Assembly (NCBI GenBank): GCA_035511075.1
Contig: DATKFW010000155.1
Location: 1-64,000 of the forward strand
Direction: 5' to 3'
Source: DATAUD01 sp035511075
Lineage (GTDB): Bacteria > Verrucomicrobiota > Verrucomicrobiia > Limisphaerales > Palsa-1400
Length of the DNA stretch: 64,000 nucleotides
In this document: piece by piece, positions 50,678 through 60,054 of the stretch
How the letters are laid out: each line of letters opens with the position of its first letter
Position numbering within the stretch: position 1 is the stretch's first letter
The notes under the pieces: generated by a model
The model's database searches: none
What the model was told of the DNA's origin: nothing
Seen by the model: the letters and a program-made list of their open reading frames with translations, nothing else
Made by a program: the position numbers and the translations under genes

Positions 50678-51532
50678 GTGAAACTTGTTGCCTATATTGA
50701 CGAATCGGGAAGGCACGACAAAACAGGCCAACAGCCGGGGGCATCTCAAATTGTCGTTGCTGGAATTGCCGATCACCAAGAGGCCTGGGGATATTTCACT
50801 AAAAAATGGTGCGCCATTTTGAAGCATTACGACGCTCCTTATTTTCATTTTACTGAGTGGGTTGATGCAGTCCATGTCGCGCGGGGAACCCGCAACCCAA
50901 CCTCATCATATTGCAAAAATCCGTACAAAGGTTGGAAAAAGGAAAAGCTGGACGGTTTTTTGCTTCAACTTGGCAAACTTGCTGGCGGCGGCAAAAGGTT
51001 ACTGGTAGGCGGCTTTGTTTCAACACGCGATTTCGCGGAAGCCAGAAAGCATCCAGTTTATCAAAATAGAGCGCCCTTGGAGACTGATCCTTACCGCCAT
51101 TGTCTGTCATTATTTTTTGGCACTGTCATGCAAGAGATTCAGGAGTGCTGGCCGAATTGTACAAAACCAGTTACGTTCTTTTTCGATCAAAATAAAGATG
51201 ACGAGTCTTGGAATCACGCTGTTTTGGATGCGCATCGGGCCGCGAAGGACAAAGACCAAAGAATTGCAGAATTATCATTTGCGAATAAAAAGGATAGACC
51301 TCACTATCCACTACAAGCCGCTGACATCGTGGCTTATCGCTTTCGTCAAATTGCTCAAAATTTTACTGATCCCGAAAACAGCGTCGTTCCTTCGGAGCTG
51401 GATAAGGTTTTAATTGTTCCAATGTTCGAAAGAGCAAATCCACACTATCTTTCGGAAGCGGCGAAAAGCGTTTTACCAATGTTACCATTGAGATATGCTA
51501 ATTATCCATGGAGAAACAAGCGCGGCAGATAG
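50678..51532 (+). CDS. DUF3800 family protein
   Basis: 284-residue protein of DUF3800: N-terminal KLVAYIDESGRHD (the conserved D-E-S-G), a middle with LLQLGKLAGGGKRLLVGGFVS and a C-terminal HYPLQAADIVAYRFRQ. DUF3800 is predicted to have an RNase-H-like fold and is often found in mobile or defence-associated contexts, but its activity is unproven. GTG 50678 is preferred because it starts exactly at the family N terminus; an upstream frame to 50609 adds unrelated residues. The nearest genes are toxin-antitoxin and mobile relics. Confidence 0.8.
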   Translation: MKLVAYIDESGRHDKTGQQPGASQIVVAGIADHQEAWGYFTKKWCAILKHYDAPYFHFTEWVDAVHVARGTRNPTSSYCKNPYKGWKKEKLDGFLLQLGKLAGGGKRLLVGGFVSTRDFAEARKHPVYQNRAPLETDPYRHCLSLFFGTVMQEIQECWPNCTKPVTFFFDQNKDDESWNHAVLDAHRAAKDKDQRIAELSFANKKDRPHYPLQAADIVAYRFRQIAQNFTDPENSVVPSELDKVLIVPMFERANPHYLSEAAKSVLPMLPLRYANYPWRNKRGR

Positions 51533-51582
51533 GCTTGAGCTAAGTGATCTAGGCTTTTAAGGCGTGCCTCACTAAACCAGAT

Positions 51583-52388
51583 ATGTCTGTTCCTTTTAAC
51601 CTCGCTGTTTTACGATTGTCGAACTCTTGATTGTAATTGCCGTAATCGCGATTCTCGCCGCATTGCTGCTTCCCGTCCTGTCAAACGCAAAACAGAGCGG
51701 TCAAACCGTCAGTTGCCTGAACAATACCAGGCAATTGATCGTCGCCACGCATTTATACGCCGATAGTTCCGATGGCTGGCTTCCGCCGAATCCTGATTTC
51801 AAAAGTCCCGACGTTTGGGTTTGCGGAGATATGTCGAATCCGGTCGAGGCGACCGACGTGTCGATTTTGAGAAATCCCGCCACGACGAAGCTCGCGCCGT
51901 ATGTAGCCGGATCGATCTTCATTTATAAATGTCCCGCCGACAAGACTGCACACGACAGGAGTGTTTCGATGAACCAGACCGTTGGCACCCAGCCCGATCC
52001 GCCAAATCGCGCGGTGGTTGGACCTTGGCTGGAGGGCACTGGACATGGAACAGCGAATGATCCGTGGCGAACCTACGGACGACTCAGCGATACGGCAAAC
52101 GGGCAACCAGTGGAATTGTGGATTTTTATCGATGAGAACCAGTATACGATCAACGACGCATTCGCGCTTGCGATGACTCAGCCGACTGAAATGGTTGATT
52201 GGCCGGGAACACGCCACAATTTCGGCGTTACACTCGCCTTTGCAGACGGCCACTCCGAGATCCATCATTGGACGGACAACCGAACCAGGGGAAGCGGCCT
52301 GTCATCACCACCGAGTCAGCCGATCCTATCATCCGATAATGCTGATATCGTTTGGCTGCAACAACGGACGTCCGCATCGGCCCGGTGA
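51583..52388 (+). pseudogene. Prepilin-like H-X9-DG protein, frameshifted start
   Basis: The long frame reads a prepilin signal FTIVELLIVIAVIAILAALLLP and ends in the tail HNFGVTLAFADGHSEIHHW (H-x9-DG). The signal is preceded in frame by a stop (TAA at 51597-51599); the only usable start, ATG 51583, is in another frame and joins if one base is added near 51600. Otherwise translation would begin at TTG 51627, inside the signal, and lose the peptidase site. Single-base loss or sequencing error are both possible. Paralogue of the gene at 41661. Confidence 0.7.
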
Positions 52389-52560
52389 TATTTTCGCCTT
52401 CGCTTAACCGTATCCATGTAGTTGCCGCCGTGAGGACCGCAACAGAAAGCACAATATGCGAGATGCCCGCTTTGCGGGCTGTCCCGGTCGTTTCCAGTCG
52501 GCGCCCCGCCGACTGCCTCCGGAATCAAAGCGATTCACGATTTGGCGAGCCATCGCCAAG

Positions 52561-52620
52561 GCCCCGATGCCTTCGGCGGGACGCCGAAGGCTGCGGACGG
52601 GGACGTCCGCGCTCCCCGAT
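52561..52620. repeat. REP-like paired hairpin, copy 2 (inverted)
   Basis: Two adjacent hairpins: GCCTTCGGCG/CGCCGAAGGC (52569-52591, 10-bp stem) and GCGGACG/CGTCCGC (52593-52610, 7-bp stem), followed by GCTCCCCGAT. Read on the minus strand it matches copy 1 at 8961-9009 in frame and flanks, with paired substitutions in the stems. It sits between the frameshifted prepilin and secG, which converge, and may act as a bidirectional terminator. Confidence 0.65.
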
Positions 52621-52662
52621 CCATCTGCATGCATACGGCTTAATACTGACCCGACCGGCAAT

Positions 52663-53106
52663 TTACTTATTCGTCGCGGATGCGGGGGGAGGGGTCTGGG
52701 TTTGAGGGGGCGGGACGGCTGGCAACGCAGAATTGCTCAGGTCCAGGAGGCCGTTGCCGGTCGGGGTGGTGACGGGAGCCGTCGGCGGGGGAGCGCCTTG
52801 CGAAAGGGGGGCCGGGGGGCGTTTGGTAATCTCCTGCAACAGCAACGCGGCGCCGGTCTTGCCGCGGTTGGGGGCGACTACCGCCATGAGCAACGCGATG
52901 CCAAAGAAAAAGCCGGCGACGTATTTGGTGATTTTTGTGAGGACGTTTCCCGAGCCCGCGCCAAAAAGGGCGTCGGTGGCCGCGCCGCCGAAGGCCATAC
53001 CGGCGCCGGCCTCCTTCTTGGGCAACTGCAAAAGGACCAGCATGACGAGCAAAATGCAGTCCAGAAACATCAGCACTGTCAAAAAGATATAAAGAATTTC
53101 AAGCAT
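52663..53106 (-). CDS. secG: Preprotein translocase subunit SecG
   Basis: 147-residue SecG: two membrane helices (ILYIFLTVLMFLDCILLVMLVLLQ and YVAGFFFGIALLMAVVAP) with the conserved loop GAGMAFGGAATDALFGAGSGNVLTKIT. The C-terminal tail is long and proline-rich (TPPPAS), as in other Verrucomicrobia. It stimulates SecYEG-dependent translocation. It follows tpiA by 6 bp in the common cluster pgk-tpiA-secG on the minus strand. Confidence 0.93.
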   Translation of the reverse strand: MLEILYIFLTVLMFLDCILLVMLVLLQLPKKEAGAGMAFGGAATDALFGAGSGNVLTKITKYVAGFFFGIALLMAVVAPNRGKTGAALLLQEITKRPPAPLSQGAPPPTAPVTTPTGNGLLDLSNSALPAVPPPQTQTPPPASATNK

Positions 53107-53112
53107 AACCCG

Positions 53113-53877
53113 CTAAATCGAGTTTTTAATAATATCAGAAAAACTGCGCGTGTCCAGTGACGCCCCGCCGACCAGCGCGCCGTCAACATCGGTCTGTTCC
53201 ATTAAAACGCGCGCATTGGACGGTTTGACACTTCCACCATATTGGATGCGGACACGGCGCGCAACGTTTTCGTCGAAGATTCCGACCAGGAGCTTTCGGA
53301 TAAAGGCGTGGGCTTCCTGGGCCTGGGCGGTGGTGGCGGTTTTGCCGGTGCCGATGGCCCAGACTGGTTCGTAGGCGAGAATGGTTTCCTGCATCTGGTC
53401 GCCGGTCAAGCCGGCGAGGCTGCCATGGACTTGTGTGTGGAGCACCTTTTCCGTGTGGCCGCCCTCGCGTTCGGCCAGGGTTTCGCCGACGCACACAATG
53501 GGCTTGAGGGCGGCGGCGTGGGCGGCGCGGGCCTTTTTGGAAACCAATTCGTCGCTTTCCTTCTGGTAGTGGCGGCGCTCGGAGTGGCCGAGGATGACGT
53601 AGCGGACGGAAAATTCCTTGAGCATGCCCGCGGTGATCTCGCCGGTGTACGCGCCGTAATTGTGCTCGCTCATGTTTTGCGCGCCGAGCCGGATGCTGCA
53701 GTCCAGGATGGCCTTGGAAACTTCGTCCAACGCGGTAAACGGCGGGCAGATGACGACATCCACCTCCCTGATGTTGGCCAGTTCAATTTTCAACCCTTTG
53801 GCCAAAGCGAGGGCTTCGGCAACCGTTTTGTTCATTTTCCAGTTGCCGGCGATGATGAGTTTTCGTTCTTTATTCAT
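53113..53877 (-). CDS. tpiA: Triose-phosphate isomerase
   Basis: 254-residue glycolytic/gluconeogenic enzyme that interconverts dihydroxyacetone phosphate and glyceraldehyde 3-phosphate. Catalytic residues are visible: Lys in NWKMNK, His in LGHSERR, Glu in AYEPVWAIGTG, and the phosphate loop GGSVKPSN. Length is standard. Located between pgk (14 bp) and secG (6 bp), so the three are likely cotranscribed. Confidence 0.97.
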   Translation of the reverse strand: MNKERKLIIAGNWKMNKTVAEALALAKGLKIELANIREVDVVICPPFTALDEVSKAILDCSIRLGAQNMSEHNYGAYTGEITAGMLKEFSVRYVILGHSERRHYQKESDELVSKKARAAHAAALKPIVCVGETLAEREGGHTEKVLHTQVHGSLAGLTGDQMQETILAYEPVWAIGTGKTATTAQAQEAHAFIRKLLVGIFDENVARRVRIQYGGSVKPSNARVLMEQTDVDGALVGGASLDTRSFSDIIKNSI

Positions 53878-53890
53878 GAAAAAGTTTCAA

Positions 53891-55147
53891 TCACTTTGCG
53901 GAAAGGGCCGCGACCCCCGGAAGCACCTTGCCCTCCAAAAATTCCAGGCTCGCGCCGCCGCCGGTGCTCATGAAAGTCACCTTGTCGCCCAGACCGGCCT
54001 GGTTGAGCGCCTTGACGCTGTCGCCGCCGCCGATGATGCTCTTGGCGCCGTTGCTGGCGGTGGCTTCGGCGACGGCGCGCGCGACGACGTTGGTGCCCTC
54101 GGCGAAACGGGCGTCTTCAAACATCCCCATCGGGCCGTTCCACATGATGGTTTTTGCGCCGCGCACGATTTCGGCGAAGCGCTGGGCGGTGTCCGGTCCG
54201 ATGTCGAATCCTTCGGCGTCGTCGGGAATATCCACGGCGCTGAGCGCGCGGGGATTTTGAAATTCCATGACGGGCTTGCCTTTCTTATTGACTTTCCCGG
54301 TATCGACGGGCGTGGCGATGATATTGTCTGAGGGCAGCAGGAACTGGACGCCGCGGGTCCTGGCCTTTACCATGGCGGAGCGCGCGATGTCGAGTTTATC
54401 GGGTTCGGAAAGGGATTTGCCGACTTTTTGGCCCAACGCCAATTTGAAGGTGTAAGCCATGGCGCCGCCGATCAGAATGGTGTCTGCCTTTTCGAGCAGG
54501 CGGTCGATGACTTTAATTTTGTCCGAGACTTTGGCGCCGCCCAGAACGACGACGAACGGGCGGGCGGGATTTTCCAGTTCCTGGCCCAGGAACTTCAGCT
54601 CGCGCTGCATCAAGAGTCCGGCGGCGCATTTGCCACCGCGCCGGGCGATAATGCGGGGAGCGCCCTCTGTCGAGGCGTGGGCCCTGTGGGCCGCGCCAAA
54701 GGCGTCGTTGACGTAGAGATCGGCCAAACGGGCAAGTTTTTCGGCGAAGACGGGATCGTTGGCTTCCTCCTCGTCGTGGTAGCGGACATTTTCCAGGAGG
54801 AGAAGATCGCCCGGCTTGAGAGCGGCGGCGGCTTTTTCCGCCGGTTCGCCGACGCAATCATCGGCGAAAGCGACGGGGCGGCCAATCATGGCTGAAAGTT
54901 TCTCGGCCACGGGCCGCAACGACATCGAAGGCTCGCGCCTGCCCTTGGGACGTCCGAGGTGGGCGGCGAGGATGATTTTGGCGCGCTTGTCGATGAGGAG
55001 GCGCAAAGTGGGGAGCGTTTCCTGGATGCGGGTGGCGTCATTGATCACCATTTTCCCGTTTTTTTCCTCCATCGGGACGTTGTAATCGACGCGGACCAGC
55101 ACGCGCTGGTCATGCACATTGAGATCTTCGACAGTCAATTTATCCAT
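53891..55147 (-). CDS. pgk: Phosphoglycerate kinase
   Basis: 418-residue glycolytic kinase (1,3-bisphosphoglycerate + ADP). Signature RVLVRVDYNVP, AAHLGRPKGR, NDAFGAAHRAHAS and the ATP loop IIGGGDSVKAL are present. ATG 55147 gives the normal length; a frame extending to 55564 adds 139 residues unlike the family and overlaps argD, so it is rejected. Followed by tpiA 14 bp later. Confidence 0.96.
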   Translation of the reverse strand: MDKLTVEDLNVHDQRVLVRVDYNVPMEEKNGKMVINDATRIQETLPTLRLLIDKRAKIILAAHLGRPKGRREPSMSLRPVAEKLSAMIGRPVAFADDCVGEPAEKAAAALKPGDLLLLENVRYHDEEEANDPVFAEKLARLADLYVNDAFGAAHRAHASTEGAPRIIARRGGKCAAGLLMQRELKFLGQELENPARPFVVVLGGAKVSDKIKVIDRLLEKADTILIGGAMAYTFKLALGQKVGKSLSEPDKLDIARSAMVKARTRGVQFLLPSDNIIATPVDTGKVNKKGKPVMEFQNPRALSAVDIPDDAEGFDIGPDTAQRFAEIVRGAKTIMWNGPMGMFEDARFAEGTNVVARAVAEATASNGAKSIIGGGDSVKALNQAGLGDKVTFMSTGGGASLEFLEGKVLPGVAALSAK

Positions 55148-55360
55148 AAACCGAGGAAAGAGTAATCGGCAAGGAGGGGAAGATTCAACTGAGAAACAAA
55201 AGGGTTGAAAATGGACTGGATGAACAGGATGGACTCGTCCGGCGGAAACTGGTTCAGAACGGTTGAAAAATTGCGCGGTTGATTTGTCTGATTGAACCGG
55301 CCGGGCAAACATGGCATCGTATCGCCTTATGATTGATAGGAAACCATCACAGGCGAGGAA

Positions 55361-56650
55361 ATGAGAGAGATTTTGCCAGCGCCTTCGGCCGCGGTGCGGA
55401 ACGAAGCGCAATCCATCCAGGAACGGTTTCAAAAAAATGTGGCGCCGACCTATGCGCGCTTCGACGTGGTACTCGAGCGCGGAGAAGGCGCGTACGTCTG
55501 GGACATCCACGGCAAACGCTACCTGGACCTGGGGGGCGGCATCGCGGTTTGCGCGCTGGGCCATGCTTCGCGGGACATCACCGAGGCGCTGGTCGAACAG
55601 TCAAGAGAATTGGTCCACGTATCCAATCTCTATTATCACCAGCCCCAGGGGCTTTTTGCCGAGAAGCTCGTCGGGTTGATCGGGCCGGGGAAGATTTTTT
55701 TTTGCAACAGCGGCGGGGAGGCCACTGAAGGGCTTTTCAAGCTTGCCCGCAAATTCGGCCACGAGGAGGGCCGATTCGAAATCCTGACGGCGGAGAATTC
55801 GTTTCATGGGCGGACATTGGCGGGGATTGCAGCGACCGGGCAGGCCAAGGTCAAGAAGGGCTTCGAACCGATGGTCGCCGGTTTCCGGCACATCCCGTTC
55901 AACGATCTGGCCGCCGCGCGGGCCGCGCTTTCTCCGGCGACGGCGGCGATATTGATCGAAGGAATCCAGGGCGAGGGCGGCGTGACGCCCGCGACGGCCG
56001 AATACCTTCTGGGCCTGCGCCAATTGTGCGACGAAAAGAACCTGCTGCTGCTGATGGACGAGGTGCAGTGCGGGCATTTTCGCACGGGGCGGTTCCAAAG
56101 TTTTCAGCGGATCCTGGAGGGCGCGGCGGACGCGGTCCCGCGTTTTTTGCCCGATGGCGTTGCGATGGCCAAATCGCTGGGCGGGGGATTTCCGATTGGC
56201 GCATTCTGGGTGCGGGCGCCTCACGCGGACCTGCTTGGGCCGGGAACACACGGCAGCACTTACGGCGGATCGCCGCTGGCATGCGCGGTCGGCTTGAAAA
56301 TATTGCAGGTGATCGAAAGGGATGGGCTGGCGGCCAACGCGCGCACGATGGGAGAATTTTTGCACGAGGAATTGACGCGCATCCGGGGGAAATATCCGTC
56401 CGTGCTCCGGCGGGTTCGCGGAATGGGATTGATGATTGGGATTGAGCTGGAGGAAAAAATCCCGGCGTTCGCGGCCAGTGAAAAAGCGGCGGCGATCCAA
56501 TTTGTCGAGGCGCTGCATCACGCGGGCGCGCTGACGATTCCCGCCGGGACGCGAGTGATTCGACTGCTGCCGGCGTTGAACCTGCGGCGCGCGGAGGCGG
56601 CGGATGCGGTGCAGATCATCGAGTCGGTGGTCGCGGAGCTATCGGTATGA
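55361..56650 (+). CDS. argD: Acetylornithine/ornithine aminotransferase family
   Basis: 429-residue class III PLP aminotransferase. Typical blocks: DIHGKRYLDLGGGIAVCALGH, FFCNSGGEATEGLFKLAR, LLMDEVQCG (Asp for the pyridine ring) and MAKSLGGGFPIGAFWV with the PLP Lys. ArgD acts in arginine synthesis by making acetylornithine from the semialdehyde. The stop overlaps argF start by ATGA, which strengthens the arginine assignment; the family also includes ornithine and 4-aminobutyrate transaminases. Confidence 0.93.
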   Translation: MREILPAPSAAVRNEAQSIQERFQKNVAPTYARFDVVLERGEGAYVWDIHGKRYLDLGGGIAVCALGHASRDITEALVEQSRELVHVSNLYYHQPQGLFAEKLVGLIGPGKIFFCNSGGEATEGLFKLARKFGHEEGRFEILTAENSFHGRTLAGIAATGQAKVKKGFEPMVAGFRHIPFNDLAAARAALSPATAAILIEGIQGEGGVTPATAEYLLGLRQLCDEKNLLLLMDEVQCGHFRTGRFQSFQRILEGAADAVPRFLPDGVAMAKSLGGGFPIGAFWVRAPHADLLGPGTHGSTYGGSPLACAVGLKILQVIERDGLAANARTMGEFLHEELTRIRGKYPSVLRRVRGMGLMIGIELEEKIPAFAASEKAAAIQFVEALHHAGALTIPAGTRVIRLLPALNLRRAEAADAVQIIESVVAELSV

Positions 56651-57543
56651 AACATTTGTTGAGCGTGGAAGCAATGTCGCTGGAGGAAATCCAACACATA
56701 CTGGAGGCGACGGTGAGCATGAAACGGGAACGGGGACGGCATTCCTCGCTGCCGCTGACGGGCAAAGTATGGGCGCTGATCTTTTCCAAATCTTCGACTC
56801 GGACGCGGGTCTCCTTTGAGGTGGGAATCCGGGAATTGGGAGGGCAGCCGATGTTTCTGAGCACCAACGACGCGCAGTTGGGGCGGGGCGAGGCGATCCG
56901 CGATACGGCGCGCGTGCTGGGGCGGATGATTCACGGGGCGGTGATCCGGACTTACGCGCAGCATGACGTGGAGGAGTTCGCCGAATTTGGACGGATCCCG
57001 ACGATCAACGCGCTGACTGACGAGGAGCATCCGTGCCAGATATTGACGGACATTTTCACTTATCAGGAAAAGCGGGGGTCCATCGCGGGCAGGCGCGTGG
57101 TGTTTATTGGCGACGGCGCGTGCAATGTCCCGGCGTCGTGGATATTCGCGTCGGCAAAGCTGGGGTTCGAGCTGAGGATAGCGGCGCCGAAGAAATTTCA
57201 GCCGGCGGCGGAAGTGTTGAGGCGGGCGGGCGGAAAAGTCATCGTGACGGAAGATGTGCGCGGAGCGGCCCACGGGGCGGACCTGCTTTATACGGACGTT
57301 TGGGTCTCGATGGGCAAAGAGGCGGAATCCGCCGATCGGATGGCGGAACTGGCCGGATACCAGATCAACCACAGCGTCGTAAAGCTGGCGAAACCTGACG
57401 CGCTGGTGATGCATTGTCTGCCGGCCTATCGCGGGAAGGAAATCGACGAGGCGACATTTGAAGCGAACGCACAAACGATATTCGACCAGGCGGAAAACCG
57501 GCTGCATTGCCAGAAAGCGATCATCAACTGGCTGGTGAGTTAG
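56647..57543 (+). CDS. argF: Ornithine carbamoyltransferase
   Basis: 298-residue enzyme that makes citrulline from ornithine and carbamoyl phosphate. Diagnostic motifs: SKSSTRTRVSFEVG (STRTR carbamoyl-phosphate site), EHPCQILTDI and MHCLPAYRGKEI (HCLP ornithine site). Starts in a 4-bp overlap with argD. The pair covers two steps of arginine biosynthesis. Confidence 0.97.
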   Translation: MKHLLSVEAMSLEEIQHILEATVSMKRERGRHSSLPLTGKVWALIFSKSSTRTRVSFEVGIRELGGQPMFLSTNDAQLGRGEAIRDTARVLGRMIHGAVIRTYAQHDVEEFAEFGRIPTINALTDEEHPCQILTDIFTYQEKRGSIAGRRVVFIGDGACNVPASWIFASAKLGFELRIAAPKKFQPAAEVLRRAGGKVIVTEDVRGAAHGADLLYTDVWVSMGKEAESADRMAELAGYQINHSVVKLAKPDALVMHCLPAYRGKEIDEATFEANAQTIFDQAENRLHCQKAIINWLVS

Positions 57544-57567
57544 AGGGTGTCCCAGAGAAATTAGAAC

Positions 57568-58803
57568 GTGCTTTTTTCGCGCGAACGCTCTAGTTTGAAA
57601 TTCATGGTTTGGCTTATCGCCGTTGTTTGTATGGGCCTCGCGGGCGCGTCGGGATATTACCAAGGTCCCGTCCGGGGGGTGTTTTGGTTTTTTGGACTTG
57701 TAATTGGCGCAGTGCTGGGGGGGCTGCTTACGCCGTTGACCAAACACCTGCTGCCGTTAATCGGATTGGTTCATCCGGTCTGGGGAATATTCGTGCCACA
57801 AGCCATTGGCTTCCTGGTGGTGATGATCGTTTTCCTGATCGCCGGCCAGGTGTTGCACCAGAAGATCGCCTTTTTTTACAAGTACAAGGCCGATGATGTG
57901 ACGCGGGTTTCCTGGGAGCGAATGTACTCGCGACTCGGTTTCTGCGTCGGGCTGCTCAACGGCTCGATTTGTTTTTTGCTGTTGATGATTCCGATTTATG
58001 TCTGCGGCTATTTCACGACGGAAGCGCAGGGCGGCGAGGGCGATCCTGCCGGGGCCCGATTTCTCACCCAGACGCGGGCGGAATTGGAAAAAGACAGGCT
58101 GGACCACGTCGTAGCGGCGTATGATCCGACGCCGCCGCAGGTCTACAAAGCGGCGGACATCGCGACTCTGGTGCTGCACAACCCGCTGTCGGAAGCGCGG
58201 CTGTCGCATTATCCGCCGTTGTTGCAATTGGGTGAGCAACCGGAGTTCAAGGAACTGGGCAATGACGTGAATCTCCAGCAGTTGATTCAAGGGCAGGCCA
58301 CGGTGCGGCAGGTTGTCGAGTATCCCAAAGTGCAGGCCATCCTGACCAACGCGGCCATAACGGCCGAGGTTTCCGCGCTGATTGGGAACGACCTGGACGA
58401 TCTTCAAGGGTTCCTGTTGACCGGGCAATCCGCCAAGTACGACAGCGAAACAATCCTGGGAATATGGACGGCCGACCGCGTCGGCACGATGGCGGAAGTC
58501 CGCCGGCGACAGCCCGAATTGACGCCGCTGCAAATGCGGGAGAAGGAGCAGGATATTTATCCGATACTGGCAGGGCTTTCGTTGACAGCGATTCCCAACG
58601 GGCAAATGATATTGAAGAAATCGACCGCGAACACACCCAACAACGCCGTCGTGGCAATGGGCACATGGAAACGGGAGGACGCCGGATATGAAGTGACGCT
58701 TCCAGGATCGCACCCGGAAACATCGGATGTCCGGATTGAGGACGGCAATAAACTGCTTCTTCCCAAGGACGGGTTTGTGCTGGTTTTTGACAAGGAATTG
58801 TAA
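57568..58803 (+). CDS. CvpA-like membrane protein with large C-terminal domain
   Basis: 411-residue protein. The first about 160 residues show four hydrophobic segments (VWLIAVVCMGLAGASGYY, VFWFFGLVIGAVLGGLL, IGFLVVMIVFLIAGQVL, LLNGSICFLLLMIPIYV) like CvpA-family proteins, followed by about 250 residues of mixed soluble sequence without motif I recognise. Role unknown. GTG 57568 is preferred (AGAGAA upstream); an ATG at 57604 is also in frame. Follows argF by 24 bp in the same direction, but no metabolic link is evident. Confidence 0.72.
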   Translation: MLFSRERSSLKFMVWLIAVVCMGLAGASGYYQGPVRGVFWFFGLVIGAVLGGLLTPLTKHLLPLIGLVHPVWGIFVPQAIGFLVVMIVFLIAGQVLHQKIAFFYKYKADDVTRVSWERMYSRLGFCVGLLNGSICFLLLMIPIYVCGYFTTEAQGGEGDPAGARFLTQTRAELEKDRLDHVVAAYDPTPPQVYKAADIATLVLHNPLSEARLSHYPPLLQLGEQPEFKELGNDVNLQQLIQGQATVRQVVEYPKVQAILTNAAITAEVSALIGNDLDDLQGFLLTGQSAKYDSETILGIWTADRVGTMAEVRRRQPELTPLQMREKEQDIYPILAGLSLTAIPNGQMILKKSTANTPNNAVVAMGTWKREDAGYEVTLPGSHPETSDVRIEDGNKLLLPKDGFVLVFDKEL

Positions 58804-58819
58804 AACAGAAAATTGATCC

Positions 58820-59953
58820 ATGGCCAATTCAACAGAAACCCCGATCAAAGGACTCGATGGCATCATTGCCGCGCAAACGCGCCTGAGCGATGTGCGCGGC
58901 GAAGCCGGCGAACTGGTTTATGCCGGATACGACATCAACGAACTAGCCGGCAAAGTCAGTTACGAGGAAGTCGTTCACCTGCTCCATTGGAACCATCTGC
59001 CCAACCAGAAGGAATTGGCGGAACTGAAGGCGGTTTTGGCGGCGGACCGCGAAATGCCGCAGGGGATCGTCGATATTTTGCGCGTGGTGCCGCGCAACAC
59101 GCCGCCGATGGACGTGATCCGAACGGCTGTCTCGGCGATGGGATGTTTCGATCCGCAACGGGACGATCATTCGTATGATGACGAGCGCCGGAAGGCGATG
59201 CAGTTGATCGCGCGAATCCCGGTCATCACGGCGTATTTTCATCGAATCCGGCAAGGCAAGGAAGTGCTGGCGCCAAGGCCCGATTTGGGCGAGGCGGCCA
59301 ATTTTCTATACTTGATGGATGGGGAGACGCCTTCGGCTGAAAAGGCGAACACGCTGGACCTCTGTTACGTGCTTCATGCCGACCATGGCATGAACGCCTC
59401 GACGTTCAGCGCGCGCGTGACCATCGCCACGCTGAGCGACATGTATTCTGCCATCACGAGCGCCATCGGCACGCTTAAAGGACCGCTGCACGGGGGCGCC
59501 AACGAGGGTGTGATCAAAATGCTGATCGAGATCGGGTCGCTGGACAAGGTCGATGCCTACATTGAGGAATGTCTTGCGCAGAAGAAGAAGATCATGGGCA
59601 TCGGGCACCGGGTTTACAAAACGCTGGACCCGCGGGCGCCGCACCTCAAGCGAATGGCGCAAGTGCTCAGTTCAAAATTGGGTGAGCGCAAATGGATTCA
59701 AATGAGTGATCGCATCGCCGAGATCATGCTCAAGAAGAAAAACCTCCATGCCAATGTCGATTTTTATTCGGCCACGGTTTATTACTCGCTGGGAATTCCG
59801 ACCGATCTATTCACGCCGATATTTGCCATATCGCGGACAGCCGGATGGACGGCGCACATCCTGGAACAATTGGCCGACAACCGCCTCATACGCCCGCAAA
59901 GCCTCTATATTGGCCCGACAGGCTTGAAGGTCAAACCGATCGAACAACGATAG
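58820..59953 (+). CDS. gltA: Citrate synthase
   Basis: 377-residue type I/II citrate (or 2-methylcitrate-like) synthase, the entry step of the TCA cycle. Catalytic residues: His in LHGGANEGV, His in MGIGHRVYKTLDPRAP, and Asp in ANVDFYSATVYYSLGIP; the Arg of FAISRTAGW is also kept. Short N terminus is like the compact PrpC/CitZ group, so methylcitrate synthase cannot be excluded. 16 bp after the CvpA-like gene, and upstream of sucC by 101 bp. Confidence 0.92.
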   Translation: MANSTETPIKGLDGIIAAQTRLSDVRGEAGELVYAGYDINELAGKVSYEEVVHLLHWNHLPNQKELAELKAVLAADREMPQGIVDILRVVPRNTPPMDVIRTAVSAMGCFDPQRDDHSYDDERRKAMQLIARIPVITAYFHRIRQGKEVLAPRPDLGEAANFLYLMDGETPSAEKANTLDLCYVLHADHGMNASTFSARVTIATLSDMYSAITSAIGTLKGPLHGGANEGVIKMLIEIGSLDKVDAYIEECLAQKKKIMGIGHRVYKTLDPRAPHLKRMAQVLSSKLGERKWIQMSDRIAEIMLKKKNLHANVDFYSATVYYSLGIPTDLFTPIFAISRTAGWTAHILEQLADNRLIRPQSLYIGPTGLKVKPIEQR

Positions 59954-60054
59954 CGGGGGTTTCAACGTTGTGCTTCCAATCTCAATGCTCATCGACATTC
60001 CGACCCGGGGCCTCCTGAAACTGTCAATTCGAAACACTAAACTTTGAACAACTG

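Noticed and set aside
55148..55564. N-terminal extension of phosphoglycerate kinase
   Set aside because: The added 139 residues are unlike the family and overlap the divergent argD gene.
57757..58866. Minus-strand frame of 369 codons
   Set aside because: Antisense to the CvpA-like gene; rich in Arg/Gln/His as a mirror frame, and no start-site support.
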